From NCBI RefSeq assembly GCF_001642805.2, contig NZ_CP016948.1, positions 3,472,001 to 3,536,000 on the forward strand: DNA of 64,000 nucleotides, read 5' to 3'. The position numbers and the translations under genes are program-made. The notes under the pieces are model-generated. The model was not told the origin of the DNA. It ran no database searches and saw nothing but the letters and a program-made list of their open reading frames with translations. Every line of letters begins with the position of its first letter. Position 1 is the first letter of the stretch. Below, piece by piece: positions 55,992 to 64,000 of this stretch. The DNA comes from Serratia surfactantfaciens (lineage in GTDB: Bacteria; Pseudomonadota; Gammaproteobacteria; Enterobacterales; Enterobacteriaceae).

Positions 55992-57536
55992 TCAGGGAAG
56001 CGCCGGCTTCATGGCGTAACCGCACAGGTCCTTGCGCAGGCTAAGCATATACAGCACGATCACCGCCGAGAACGGCAGGCCGCACAGCACCACTGCGGTC
56101 TGCATCGCGCTGAAGCTGCCGGCGTACAACAGCCCGGCGCACACCAGCGTGGTGACCGCCGCCCAGAACACCCGCAGCCAGGCCGGCGCGTCATCGTGAG
56201 CGGAACCGCCCTGGCAGGAGAGGTTGGCTATCATCAGCGTGCCGGAATCGACCGGCGTCAGAAACAGCACGAAGCTTATCACCACCACGAAACCGGCGGT
56301 CAGCTGGGTATAAGGCAGATATTCGAACAGCTTGAACACCGCCATCGGCGGATCGCTTTGCGCCACCTGTCCCAGGATCGCCTGCCCGCCTTCCAGCACC
56401 AGGCTGATGGCGGTATTGCCGAAGATCGACAGCCACGCCAGCGTGAACCCCAGCGGGATCAACAACACGCCGAAGATCAGTTCGCGGATAGTGCGCCCTT
56501 TGGAAATGCGCGCGATAAACAGCCCGACGAACGGCGCCCACGCCACCCACCAGGCCCAATAGAACAGCGTCCAGGCGCCCTGCCATTGGCGCGCCTTGCC
56601 GTACAGGTACATATCGAAGCTGCGGCTGACCAGCGAAGTCAGATAATCCCCGACGTTCTGCAACAGGCCGTTGAGCAGGTTCAGCGTCGGCCCGGCCAGA
56701 AACACGAACAGCAGCAGCAGGCACAGGAAGCCGACGTTGATGTTCGACAGCATGGCAATACCCTTCTCGACGCCGGTGATCGCCGCCAACGTGGCCACCA
56801 CCATCATCACCACGATCAGTGCCAACAGCACGCCGGTGCTTTGCGGGATATCGAACAGGTAAAACAGCCCCGAGTTCACCAGCAGCGCGCCGATCCCCAG
56901 GTTGGTTACCATCGAGATGACCGTCACCAGAATGCCGAAACTGTCCACCAGATGGCCGACGCCGCCGTGGATGCGCTCGCCGAAGATCGGATACAGTGCG
57001 GAACGCAGCGCCAGCGGCAAACCGCGGCAATAGGCGAAATAGGCCAGCGCAGTGGCGATCAGCGCATACAGCGCCCAACCGTGCAGCCCCCAGTGCAGGA
57101 AGGTGAGTGCCATCGCCTGTCGCGCCGCCTGCACGCTGCCGCCGCTGCCTTCCGGTGGCGACAGGAAGTGATCCAGCGGCTCGTAGGCGCCGTAATACAC
57201 CAGCGCAATGCCGATGCCCGACGAAAACAGCATCGCCACCCAGGAGGGGTAGCTGAACTGCGGCGGCTCGTCATCCTGGCTGAGGCGAATGTGGCCAAAG
57301 CGCGACAGCGCCAGCCAGAACACGAACGCCATGCAGGCGACCATCAACAACATGTAATACCAGCCGAACACGTCGGCCACCCAGTTCTGCGCAACATTCA
57401 GCCACTGTTTGCTGGCGGCGGGAAACAGCACAATCAACGCCCCCAGCAGCAATATCACCGCTGCAGAGCCGAAAAATACCGGGGCATTCAATCTGACAGG
57501 TTCTTCGTCAAGCGATGGAGGAGTTTTTATTGTCAT
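55992..57536 (-). CDS. BCCT-family transporter, BetT/CaiT-like
   Basis: The 514-residue protein has about 12 membrane segments and the BCCT signature WTLFYWAWWVAWAPFVGLFIARISKGRTIRE. SSGIGIALVYYGAYEPLDHF and MALTFLHWGLHGWALYAL complete the pattern. Such proteins take up choline, glycine betaine or carnitine; MTNLGIGA and the short C-terminus suggest an osmotically less controlled BetT-like type. The gene is divergent from the BetI-like gene with a BetI operator between them, so choline is the likely substrate. There are no betA or betB genes here. Confidence 0.87.
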   Translation of the reverse strand: MTIKTPPSLDEEPVRLNAPVFFGSAAVILLLGALIVLFPAASKQWLNVAQNWVADVFGWYYMLLMVACMAFVFWLALSRFGHIRLSQDDEPPQFSYPSWVAMLFSSGIGIALVYYGAYEPLDHFLSPPEGSGGSVQAARQAMALTFLHWGLHGWALYALIATALAYFAYCRGLPLALRSALYPIFGERIHGGVGHLVDSFGILVTVISMVTNLGIGALLVNSGLFYLFDIPQSTGVLLALIVVMMVVATLAAITGVEKGIAMLSNINVGFLCLLLLFVFLAGPTLNLLNGLLQNVGDYLTSLVSRSFDMYLYGKARQWQGAWTLFYWAWWVAWAPFVGLFIARISKGRTIRELIFGVLLIPLGFTLAWLSIFGNTAISLVLEGGQAILGQVAQSDPPMAVFKLFEYLPYTQLTAGFVVVISFVLFLTPVDSGTLMIANLSCQGGSAHDDAPAWLRVFWAAVTTLVCAGLLYAGSFSAMQTAVVLCGLPFSAVIVLYMLSLRKDLCGYAMKPALP

Positions 57537-57633
57537 TGGCAGGCTTCCATGAGGCGAAAGACTGACGATTTAAATGCAACTTTTATTTAACATTTAATCG
57601 TCATTTATTTGACATTTTTGCAGCATATAGAGT

Positions 57634-57655
57634 ATTGATTGACCGTTCAATCAAT
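57634..57655. promoter_or_regulatory. BetI-type operator
   Basis: ATTGATTGA-CCGT-TCAATCAAT is a perfect 9-bp inverted repeat with a 4-bp centre, midway between the divergent BCCT and BetI-like genes. It resembles the known BetI operator, and TetR-type repressors bind such sites. It also looks placed to control both genes. Confidence 0.75.
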
Positions 57656-57694
57656 CAAATCCAAAGTGTGATTGGCCTATCAGTTGAGGAAAAT

Positions 57695-58291
57695 ATGTAC
57701 CGCAGAGACATTCCTGAGCAGCGCAAGGAACAGCTGATTAACGCCGCCTTCGAGGCTATCAGCGTGGTGGGACTGGCCGGCGTCACCCTGTCGCAGGTGG
57801 CGAAAGAAGCCGGACTGTCGACCGGCATCGTCAGCCACTATTTTGGCGATAAGGAGGGATTGCTGAGCGCCACCATGCGCAAGATCCTGCGCGATTTGCG
57901 CGACGCGGTGGCCGAGTGCCGCGCTCAGGCGGCGAGCGACAGCCAGTCGCAGCTGTGCGCCATCATTCAGGGCAACTTCCACCCCAGCCAAACCAACGCC
58001 ATTTCCATGCGCGCCTGGCTCGATTTCTGGGCCGCCAGCATGCATCAGCCGGTGCTGCGCCGCCTGCAGCGCGCCAACGATCGGCGGCTCTATTCCAATA
58101 TTTGCAGCCAGTTCCGCCGCGAGCTGCCGCTGCAGCAGGCGCGCGACGCAGCGCGCGGGCTGGCGGCGATGATCGATGGCCTCTGGCTGCGCGGCAGCCT
58201 GGCCGGGGATGAAACCGATCTGCAGCAGGATTACCGCATCGCCTGCGACTACGTGATACAACGGCTGCAGGCCGCTCCGTCGGCGGAGTAA
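57695..58291 (+). CDS. BetI-like TetR-family regulator
   Basis: The ATG at 57695 has GAGGAAAAT upstream and gives 198 residues; the frame is open 20 codons further. The helix-turn-helix reads VTLSQVAKEAGLSTGIVSHYFGDKEGLLSATM, nearly the BetI consensus. The C-terminal domain has AWLDFWAASMHQPVLRRLQRAN and RRELPLQQARDAARGLAAMIDGLWLRG, which are BetI-type. It probably represses itself and the BCCT gene through the operator at 57634-57655 until choline is present. The full betIBA set is not in this window, so this is likely a second copy. Confidence 0.88.
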   Translation: MYRRDIPEQRKEQLINAAFEAISVVGLAGVTLSQVAKEAGLSTGIVSHYFGDKEGLLSATMRKILRDLRDAVAECRAQAASDSQSQLCAIIQGNFHPSQTNAISMRAWLDFWAASMHQPVLRRLQRANDRRLYSNICSQFRRELPLQQARDAARGLAAMIDGLWLRGSLAGDETDLQQDYRIACDYVIQRLQAAPSAE

Positions 58292-58300
58292 ACGGCGGCG

Positions 58301-60073
58301 TCAGCTCAGTTCGTGATCTTCGCTGTACTGGGTTTGCCACATCGCAGCATAGCGGCCGTTTGCCGCCAGCAGCGCCTCATGCCCCCCGCGCTCGACGATT
58401 TCTCCCGCCTCCAGCACGATGATCTCATCGGCGTCCACCACGGTGGAGAGCCGATGGGCGATCACCAGCGTAGTGTGGTTGCGGCTCACCTCGCGCAGGT
58501 GCCCCTGGATTTCGCGCTCGGTTTGGGTATCCAGTGCGCTGGTCGCCTCGTCGAACACCAGAATGGCCGGATTTTTCAGGATGGTGCGCGCGATCGCTAC
58601 CCGCTGCTTTTCACCGCCCGACAGCTTCAGCCCACGCTCGCCCACCCGGGTATCGTAACCGTCAGGCAGACCGACAATAAAATCATGGATATGCGCCAAC
58701 CGCGCCGCCCGCTCTATTTCTTCATCGCTGGAGCCGGTTTTGCCATAGCCGATGTTGTAGCGCAGCGTATCGTTGAACAGCACCGTATCCTGCGGCACGA
58801 TGCCGATCGCCTGCCGCAGGCTGGCCTGGGTCAGCTGGCGAATGTCCTGGCCATCGAGGGTAATGGCGCCGCCCTGCACGTCGTAAAAGCGAAACAGCAG
58901 GCGCGACAACGTGGACTTGCCCGCGCCGGAGGCGCCGACCACCGCCACCGTGTGGCCCGCCGGTATGGCAAAACTCACCTGTTTGAGGATCGGCCGACGC
59001 ACGTCGTAGCCGAAGCTGACCGCATCGAACCGCACTTCGCCGCGATCGAGACGCAGCGGCTGCGCATCCGGGCTGTCGACGATTTCGCGCTTCTCCTGCA
59101 GCAGATCGAACATGTTCTCCATGTCGATCAGCGCCTGACGCACCTCCGAGTAGATGAAACCAAAGAAGTTCAGTGGCTGATACAGCTGCAACAGGTAGGC
59201 GTTAACCAGCACGAAATCGCCGACCGTCATCGTCCCCCGCGTAATCCCCTGCGCCGCCATCGTCATCATCACGATCAGCCCGATCGAGATAATGGCGGTT
59301 TGCCCCAGGTTAATCGCGGTAAAACTGAATTGGTTCTTGATGGCGGCGTATTCATACAGCCTGCGCGACAGATCGAAACGCTCGGCCTCGAACTCTTCAT
59401 TGCCGAAATACTTCACGGTTTCATAGTTCAGCAGGCTGTCGATGGATTTGCTGTTGGCGTCGGCATTGGCCTTGTTGAGCTCGCGGCGAAAGCGGGTGCG
59501 CCAGCTCACCGCCAGCACGGTGAACAGGATGTAGCAGCCGACCGTCGTCAGGATCGCCAACGCGAACCAGCCGTTCAACATGTGCCACATAATCGCCGTG
59601 ACCAACGTCAATTCGAACAGGATCGGCACGATAGAAAACAGCAGCCGCGACAGCACGGTAGACACCGCCTGGGTGCCGCGCTCAATGGACAGCGACAGCC
59701 CGCCGGTCTGGCGTTCCAGATGGAAGCGCAGGCTCAGCGCGTGCAGCTGACGAAACACCCGCACGCCCAACAGGCGCGTGGCGTTCTGGCTGACGTGGAT
59801 AAACATCACGTTGCGCAGCTCTTCAAACAGCGCGCCGCCCACTCGCGCTACGCCGTAGGCGACGATCAGCCCCAGCGGCACCGCCAGCATTTTCGCCGTC
59901 TCGCCGCTCAGCGCATCGACCATCGCTTTGTAGGCCAGCGGCACCAGCGTGGTGCTGACCTTGGCCGCCACCATGAACACGAAGGCCACCACCAGATACC
60001 AACGCAGCCGCGGGTTGTCTTTCGGCCACAGATAGGGCAGCAGGAATTTCAGCAAACGGGAACGATCCATCAT
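58301..60073 (-). CDS. Atm1-type ABC exporter
   Basis: This 590-residue half-transporter resembles Atm1/ABCB7 exporters. The segment SRLLKFLLPYLWPKDNPRLRWY begins the membrane domain, and SIDSLLNYETVKYFGNEEFEAERFD is the diagnostic Atm1 motif. The ATPase domain has Walker A GASGAGKST, signature LSGGEKQRVAIARTIL and Walker B ILVFDEATSALD. Bacterial Atm1 proteins export glutathione-linked metal or thiol conjugates. The start is uncertain: ATG at 60073 or 60070, while the frame runs to a GTG at 60109. It converges with the BetI-like gene. Confidence 0.9.
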   Translation of the reverse strand: MMDRSRLLKFLLPYLWPKDNPRLRWYLVVAFVFMVAAKVSTTLVPLAYKAMVDALSGETAKMLAVPLGLIVAYGVARVGGALFEELRNVMFIHVSQNATRLLGVRVFRQLHALSLRFHLERQTGGLSLSIERGTQAVSTVLSRLLFSIVPILFELTLVTAIMWHMLNGWFALAILTTVGCYILFTVLAVSWRTRFRRELNKANADANSKSIDSLLNYETVKYFGNEEFEAERFDLSRRLYEYAAIKNQFSFTAINLGQTAIISIGLIVMMTMAAQGITRGTMTVGDFVLVNAYLLQLYQPLNFFGFIYSEVRQALIDMENMFDLLQEKREIVDSPDAQPLRLDRGEVRFDAVSFGYDVRRPILKQVSFAIPAGHTVAVVGASGAGKSTLSRLLFRFYDVQGGAITLDGQDIRQLTQASLRQAIGIVPQDTVLFNDTLRYNIGYGKTGSSDEEIERAARLAHIHDFIVGLPDGYDTRVGERGLKLSGGEKQRVAIARTILKNPAILVFDEATSALDTQTEREIQGHLREVSRNHTTLVIAHRLSTVVDADEIIVLEAGEIVERGGHEALLAANGRYAAMWQTQYSEDHELS

Positions 60074-60250
60074 GTAATATTCATCTTCTCGGTCGGGCTC
60101 GCGGCGCACGGCCGCGCGGGGTTATGATTTTGGCCTGGCCGGCAGCGAACGCCGCGGCCATCCCATTTTCCTGCGATGGCAACTCAGCATCATCCGTCAG
60201 GAGACGCGGCGGCGGTTCGGGCAAAGTTCAGGCATGGAGGAGACAATCAC

Positions 60251-61108
60251 ATGACCCACTCGTATGCAAAACGCTTTGCGCAGGTCTTTGACTATATCGA
60301 CCGCCACCTGGACGAGGCGCTCACCGTCGAAAAACTGAGCGAAGTGGCCCATTTTTCGCGCTTTCATTTTCAACGCCAGTTTAGCGCGTATTGTGGCATC
60401 TCGGTGTGGCGTTATATTCAGTGGATGAGGCTTAAACGCGCCTCGTACCGCCTGGCGTATAACCCGCTGGAGCCGGTGATTGACATCGCGCTGGACGCCG
60501 GTTTTCAGAACCCGGAGTCCTTCAGCCGCGCCTTCAAACAGGCGTTCAGCCAAACGCCGAGCCAGTTTCGCAAACAGCCGGCCTGGATCGATTGGCAACA
60601 GCGCTTTCCCGAACCGAAACACAAAAGGAAACAACCCATGAAGGTAGACATTGTCGATTTTCCGGCCACACAGGTGGCGATGATCGAACATAGCGGCCCG
60701 CCCGCGCTGGTCAACGAAACCGCCGCACGCTTTATCGAGTGGCGCAAACCCAGCGGCCTGTCGCCGGTCAGAAGCAGCCGCACTTACGGCATCGCGCCGC
60801 ACGATCCGGCCATCACCGAAGCGCAGGACTTCCACTTCTTCATTTGCGGCGAAGTCACTACGCCGATCCCGGAGGACAACGCCTTCGGCGTGGTGAACGG
60901 CACGCTGCCGGCCGGGCGCTGCGCGGTGCTGCGCCATCACGGCTCGCTGGATGGGCTCTCGGAAAGTGCCCACTATCTGTACCGCGAGTGGTTGCCGGCC
61001 AGCGGCGAGGAACTGCGCGATTTCCCGCTCTATTTCCACTACCACAACTTCGTGCACGAGGTGGCGGAATATGAACTGGTGACCGATCTTTATCTGCCGC
61101 TGAAATAA
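60251..61108 (+). CDS. AraC-family regulator with C-terminal GyrI-like domain
   Basis: The ATG at 60251 has GGAGGAGA upstream and gives 285 residues. The N-terminal 110 residues are an AraC/XylS domain, VFDYIDRHLDEALTVEKLSEVAHFSRFHFQRQF through IALDAGFQNPESFSRAFKQAFSQTPSQFRK. The C-terminal 150 residues (KVDIVDFPATQVAMIEHSGPP to HNFVHEVAEYELVTDLYLPLK) are a GyrI/SbmC-like effector-binding domain as in Rob and other multidrug sensors. It is divergent from the Atm1-type exporter, so that gene is a candidate target. Confidence 0.88.
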   Translation: MTHSYAKRFAQVFDYIDRHLDEALTVEKLSEVAHFSRFHFQRQFSAYCGISVWRYIQWMRLKRASYRLAYNPLEPVIDIALDAGFQNPESFSRAFKQAFSQTPSQFRKQPAWIDWQQRFPEPKHKRKQPMKVDIVDFPATQVAMIEHSGPPALVNETAARFIEWRKPSGLSPVRSSRTYGIAPHDPAITEAQDFHFFICGEVTTPIPEDNAFGVVNGTLPAGRCAVLRHHGSLDGLSESAHYLYREWLPASGEELRDFPLYFHYHNFVHEVAEYELVTDLYLPLK

Positions 61109-61115
61109 CTCATCT

Positions 61116-61295
61116 CAGGCTCCGCAAGGAGCCTGAAATTAATGGCAAATCTGATGCCGTTGCCGGGCTTACAGAAGACAACCTATAAAAAATAAGGAAA
61201 ATCAATGTATTGATTTTCGGCTGATCACCACCAGGGAGGAAAAACCACGCTTTTTCCTCCCTGGTCAACAGGCTAGGGCTCCGCAAGGAGCCTGA
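61116..61295. repeat. Hairpin cluster with a duplicated 19-bp element
   Basis: Within 180 bp there are four hairpins. The same 19 bases GGCTCCGCAAGGAGCCTGA occur at 61118-61136 and 61277-61295, and each folds as a stem around GCAA. Between them are GAAAATCAA / TTGATTTTC (61197-61218) and a 15-bp perfect inverted repeat ACCAGGGAGGAAAAA / TTTTTCCTCCCTGGT (61230-61265). The first element ends the AraC-type gene and the last precedes the stop of actS, so some could act as terminators. No gene is present. Confidence 0.65.
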
Positions 61296-61301
61296 TTGGC
61301 G

Positions 61302-62054
61302 TTAACAGGATGGCGACGAACCCTGCGGCGGCAGATAACGCTGCGGATCGAGCGCGGTGGCGCGGTAGCGAATCTGGAAATGCAGGAACACCGAATCGGT
61401 GCCGGTGCTGCCCATAGTGCCGATCTTCTGCCCCGCTTTCACATCCTGGCCGTTGCGCACCAGCGTAGTGTCGTTGTGCGCATAGGCGGTGATAAAGTCT
61501 TCACCGTGCTTAATCATGATCAGGTTGCCGTAGCCGCGCAGCTGGTTGCCGACGTACACCACTTTGCCTTTGGCGGAAGCGTAGATCGGCTGGCCGCGTT
61601 TGCCGGCAATATCGATGCCCTTGTTGCCGCCGTCTGAATTGGAGTATGCCTGCACGATTCGGCCGCTGGTCGGCCAGCGCCAGCAGCGAGCGGCGCCCGG
61701 CGGCGGCGTCTGCTTGGCGATCGCGGCGGAAGAAGAGGTTTTACGGCGCGTGGCGGCGGTTTTGGTCGGCGCACCGCCGCTCAGCCGCAGTTTCTGCCCC
61801 ACTTCCAGATTATAGGGCGCGCGTATCTTGTTGATTCTGGCCAGATCGCTGACTTCGCTGTCGGTGATCCAGGCGATGTAATACAGCGTATCGCCCCGTT
61901 TGACGGTGTAGGACTTGCCGGTGTAGCTGCCCTTCGGCAGTTTGTCGTAGTCGCGGTTGTAGGTGTTTTTACCCGAACACCCGGCCAACAGCAGCCCCAA
62001 TGTCAGACACACCGCGATGCGGCGCCACCCTGCCAGTTTGCTTCCTGTGCTCAA
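61302..62054 (-). CDS. actS: Amidase activator ActS (YgeR): LysM + degenerate LytM lipoprotein
   Basis: The product is a lipoprotein with a LysM domain and a C-terminal M23 (LytM) domain. I start at the TTG at 62054 ([26 protein letters not shown]), giving 250 residues, like E. coli YgeR (251), with AGGACAGGA upstream; an ATG at 62129 is possible. The lipobox is LAGC. LysM is [14 protein letters not shown] to LRLSGG. In the LytM domain the first zinc ligand is missing ([10 protein letters not shown] instead of HxGxD) while AYAHND and LHFQIR remain. Such degenerate domains activate septal amidases instead of cutting peptidoglycan. Confidence 0.9.
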   Translation of the reverse strand: MSTGSKLAGWRRIAVCLTLGLLLAGCSGKNTYNRDYDKLPKGSYTGKSYTVKRGDTLYYIAWITDSEVSDLARINKIRAPYNLEVGQKLRLSGGAPTKTAATRRKTSSSAAIAKQTPPPGAARCWRWPTSGRIVQAYSNSDGGNKGIDIAGKRGQPIYASAKGKVVYVGNQLRGYGNLIMIKHGEDFITAYAHNDTTLVRNGQDVKAGQKIGTMGSTGTDSVFLHFQIRYRATALDPQRYLPPQGSSPSC

Positions 62055-62203
62055 ATCCTGTCCTCGGTCGTCGTTTCGGTTCTGATGCGCGTCAGCCGCA
62101 CAGTGTAACATTTGCGCCGGGTCAGTCAAAAACCCCCAGACGGTCTATGCTAAACAGGTAAGGATGACTGATTTATTACCCAACGACGAAATGGAGTACT
62201 GTC

Positions 62204-62773
62204 ATGTTGAACCTCGACCGCAATAATCTGCCCCTCCTGAGCGAAGATCTGCTCAAAAAGCAACGCACCACCCTGCTGATCATCGCCTTCCTGCTGCTGG
62301 CCGGCGGCATACTGTGCCTGGTTAATCCTTTCGCCTCCGGCGCGGCATTGAGCATCGTGGTGGGCATCCTGCTGCTGTTGAGCGGCGCCGGGCTGATTAT
62401 CGCCATGATCGCCAATCGGGCGCAGAATACCTGGCCGATGATCGGCGGCATTTTGCTGGGCGTGGCCTACCTGATTATCGGCTATGTGTTCATCACCAGC
62501 CCGCTGGCGGGCATTTTGGCGCTGGCGGTGTACCTTGCCGTGCTGTTCGCGCTCGGCGGCATCGCGCGCCTGGCGGCTGGCTATATGCGCCGCGGATTGC
62601 CGGGCAACTGGCTGCAGTACGTCATTGGCGTACTCGATTTGATCATCGCCTGGATGCTGATCGGTTCAGGCCCGGCGGCGTCGGTCACGCTGGTGACGGC
62701 GATCGTCGGCATCGAGATGCTGGTCAGCTCCTTTGCGCTGTTCCAGGCGGCGAACCTGTTTAAAAAAAGCTAA
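62204..62773 (+). CDS. HdeD-like membrane protein (DUF308)
   Basis: The 189-residue protein has six predicted membrane segments in three repeated pairs, starting LLIIAFLLLAGGILCLVNPFASGAALSIVVGILLLLSGAGLIIAMI. This is the HdeD/DUF308 layout. HdeD of E. coli is an acid-resistance membrane protein, but the role of this homologue is not established. It stands alone between actS and the right-edge gene, with its own terminator. Confidence 0.83.
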   Translation: MLNLDRNNLPLLSEDLLKKQRTTLLIIAFLLLAGGILCLVNPFASGAALSIVVGILLLLSGAGLIIAMIANRAQNTWPMIGGILLGVAYLIIGYVFITSPLAGILALAVYLAVLFALGGIARLAAGYMRRGLPGNWLQYVIGVLDLIIAWMLIGSGPAASVTLVTAIVGIEMLVSSFALFQAANLFKKS

Positions 62774-62780
62774 ATCGGTA

Positions 62781-62807
62781 GCCGCCACTCCTTTGAGCGG
62801 CGGCTTT
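62781..62807 (+). terminator. Intrinsic terminator after the HdeD-like gene
   Basis: The stem GCCGCCACTC / GAGCGGCGGC (62781-62790 and 62795-62804, one mismatch) with a CTTT loop is followed by TTT, 8 bp after the stop. Confidence 0.7.
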
Positions 62808-62831
62808 GAATATCACGGCAATAAAAACTCC

Positions 62832-64000
62832 CTAAGGCATTCTTATTGCGTAACGCCATTCCCCAATCGTTGAACCTATACCATCGAGAGAACGTAGGTG
62901 AATACCAAAGTATTGATTATCAAAAATAGCCGCATAGCCGACGTACTCGGCGGAAAACGAGACAAAGCAATAAACGTGGTCAATCTCCTTAGGAGCGCCA
63001 ATCGGTCCAGAGACACAAATATCTCCCGGTACCAGACTCGCGCGATTGGTTATCTTCTGCCATCCCTGCTCCAGAGCCCATTCAACGAAATAATCAACAT
63101 TAATAGACTGCATGCTGCCAAGCTGCGGATAAGGCAGGCCACAGAGCTTAAGGCAACTGACCTGGTGTGCAACGCAGGCATTACTTGTCGCGGTAGGGCT
63201 GTATTCCGGCACAAACCAGTCTTCTACTGTTTCCCTGATTGAACGGTAATCTTCTTTAAACATCCCGACAAACCGTTCAGCATTGCTAAGAAATGGCTCA
63301 TTCCACATCATTGCATCAGCCAGTTGCACGGCAAACGGTGCATCTATCGTGACCTTTGTTTTGGGCATCAGTTGCAATATCAGAGCGAGTTCCTGAGTAT
63401 CACTATATTCTTTAACAACATGACTTTCTCCCGATTTCGACGAGATAACCACCGTCGGCGTTCCCTTTCCATTACTACCCAACATAACACCAGATATATC
63501 TTCGATTTTCATCGGCAAACTAAAAGGCAAATTTTCTTTGAATAACTCTCTACCATATGCTTGGATTGTTTCAAAACTCACCGTTGCCCCCAAGCTTGCA
63601 GAACCTGCAATGACCTCATAGGTCACGCCATATCCGATCCCCCTAATTATTTTTTTCTTATTTTTACTCCATGGGCTAACGCCAAGCGCTTCTACTGCGG
63701 CAATGGAGGCCTCTCCGATAGAATCTTTTCCACCGACGTCTGCACAGATTGCATAGATATGATTATTTCTATAGCTTATTTTAGCCATATCTCCCATATT
63801 CACAGCAACCCCGGTGATCTTCTTCCAGTTACCTGGAATAACAAAATAGGGAATAATACGTGCATTAACATAATCTCCCTCACCTCGCCAACCATTCCCT
63901 CTTCTTAAGCTGGTTTCCTTTTGTCCTGTCGGATCGATGTCCTCCGCATCAGGACTGCCATCGGCATCCGTATCCGCATCGGCAATAATTAAAACATGGC
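62832..64000 (-). CDS. Two-domain protein: GH75 chitosanase-like plus CHAP/NlpC-like domain (partial, N-terminus outside window)
   Basis: The frame is open from the TAG at 62832 to the window edge, so a GTG at 63803 is not the true start. The part near the edge has an Asp-rich segment of DxDxDGxxDxxD type, as in Ca-binding TSP3/EF-hand loops. Next come NARIIPYFVIPGNWKK and ICADVGGKDSIGEASIAAVEALG, a GH75 chitosanase-like core whose Asp and Glu are 9 residues apart (counted from the GTG: Asp22, Glu31). The last 130 residues hold SNACVAHQVSC (Cys210), IDHVYCF (His276) and IFDNQ (295-296), spaced like a CHAP/NlpC cysteine peptidase. Its DNA is AT-richer than the rest of the window, which suggests lateral transfer. 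Confidence 0.65.
   Translation of the reverse strand, partial: HVLIIADADTDADGSPDAEDIDPTGQKETSLRRGNGWRGEGDYVNARIIPYFVIPGNWKKITGVAVNMGDMAKISYRNNHIYAICADVGGKDSIGEASIAAVEALGVSPWSKNKKKIIRGIGYGVTYEVIAGSASLGATVSFETIQAYGRELFKENLPFSLPMKIEDISGVMLGSNGKGTPTVVISSKSGESHVVKEYSDTQELALILQLMPKTKVTIDAPFAVQLADAMMWNEPFLSNAERFVGMFKEDYRSIRETVEDWFVPEYSPTATSNACVAHQVSCLKLCGLPYPQLGSMQSINVDYFVEWALEQGWQKITNRASLVPGDICVSGPIGAPKEIDHVYCFVSFSAEYVGYAAIFDNQYFGIHLRSLDGIGSTIGEWRYAIRMP

Noticed and set aside
56196..57590. 464-codon plus-strand frame opposite the BCCT transporter
   Set aside because: Shadow frame with the typical Gln/His/Arg bias.
58313..60127. 604-codon open frame on the plus strand opposite the Atm1-type ABC gene
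   Set aside because: It is the antisense shadow of a well-supported ABC gene in high-GC DNA. Its translation is rich in His, Gln and Arg with no family pattern.
1..64000. Prophage, insertion sequence, CRISPR array, tRNA or rRNA gene
   Set aside because: No transposase, integrase or phage structural gene, no regularly spaced repeats, and no recognisable tRNA or rRNA sequence were seen on either strand.

Overview
The window is chromosomal DNA of a GC-rich enterobacterium. The gene order argA-recD-recB-ptrA-recC-ppdC-ygdB-ppdB-ppdA-thyA-lgt-ptsP-rppH-mutH-ygdQ-ygdR-tas-lplT-aas-omrA-galR-lysA-lysR is the conserved Enterobacterales order known from the E. coli 61-64 min region. The protein sequences and high GC suggest Serratia or a close Yersiniaceae relative. 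The genus is inferred from memory, not from a search.

Positions 1-33,074 are mostly core genome. They hold the end of argA, the RecBCD recombination/repair enzyme genes with protease III, a four-gene set of type II pseudopilin-like genes, thymidylate synthase with prolipoprotein diacylglyceryl transferase, the nitrogen-PTS enzyme EI-Ntr, the RNA 5' pyrophosphohydrolase and MutH. The 696-bp rppH-mutH gap carries a cluster of DnaA boxes and is the locus of the DnaA-reactivating element DARS2. Next come ygdQ, ygdR, tas, the lysophospholipid recycling pair lplT-aas, one OmrA/OmrB-type small RNA, a cytoplasmic BisC-type molybdoenzyme, galR, and the divergent lysA/lysR pair. A HigBA-like toxin-antitoxin module sits between galR and lysA, which are adjacent in E. 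coli.

Positions 33,000-62,800 are accessory metabolism and transport. There is an AraJ-type MFS exporter, a LysR gene divergent from a secreted metallo-beta-lactamase-fold protein with an altered metal motif, a DsbA/FrnE-like protein and an unrecognised secreted protein. A YddA-like ABC protein is followed by a reduced aga (amino-sugar) PTS locus with kbaZ and agaR. After a CynX/NimT-type MFS gene and two unlisted-size small genes (a YmiA-like membrane peptide and a basic 53-aa protein) come a YojI-type ABC exporter, a LysR gene next to lldP-lldD, and a MoaF-like gene with its own MFS transporter. The block ends with a VOC protein, a BCCT transporter divergent from a BetI-like regulator with a clear operator, an Atm1-type ABC exporter, an AraC/GyrI-type regulator, the amidase activator ActS (YgeR) and an HdeD-like membrane protein.

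The right edge (from about 62,830) is visibly AT-richer and carries the 3' part of a two-domain protein. It has a Ca-binding-type Asp-rich segment, a GH75 chitosanase-like domain with an Asp/Glu pair, and a C-terminal domain with Cys and His placed as in CHAP/NlpC peptidases. It looks like a laterally acquired cell-wall-degrading effector and is the least ordinary coding sequence here. The most interesting non-coding items are DARS2, the OmrA-type RNA, several perfect palindromes upstream of transporters, and two dense hairpin regions (46,684-46,744 and 61,116-61,295).
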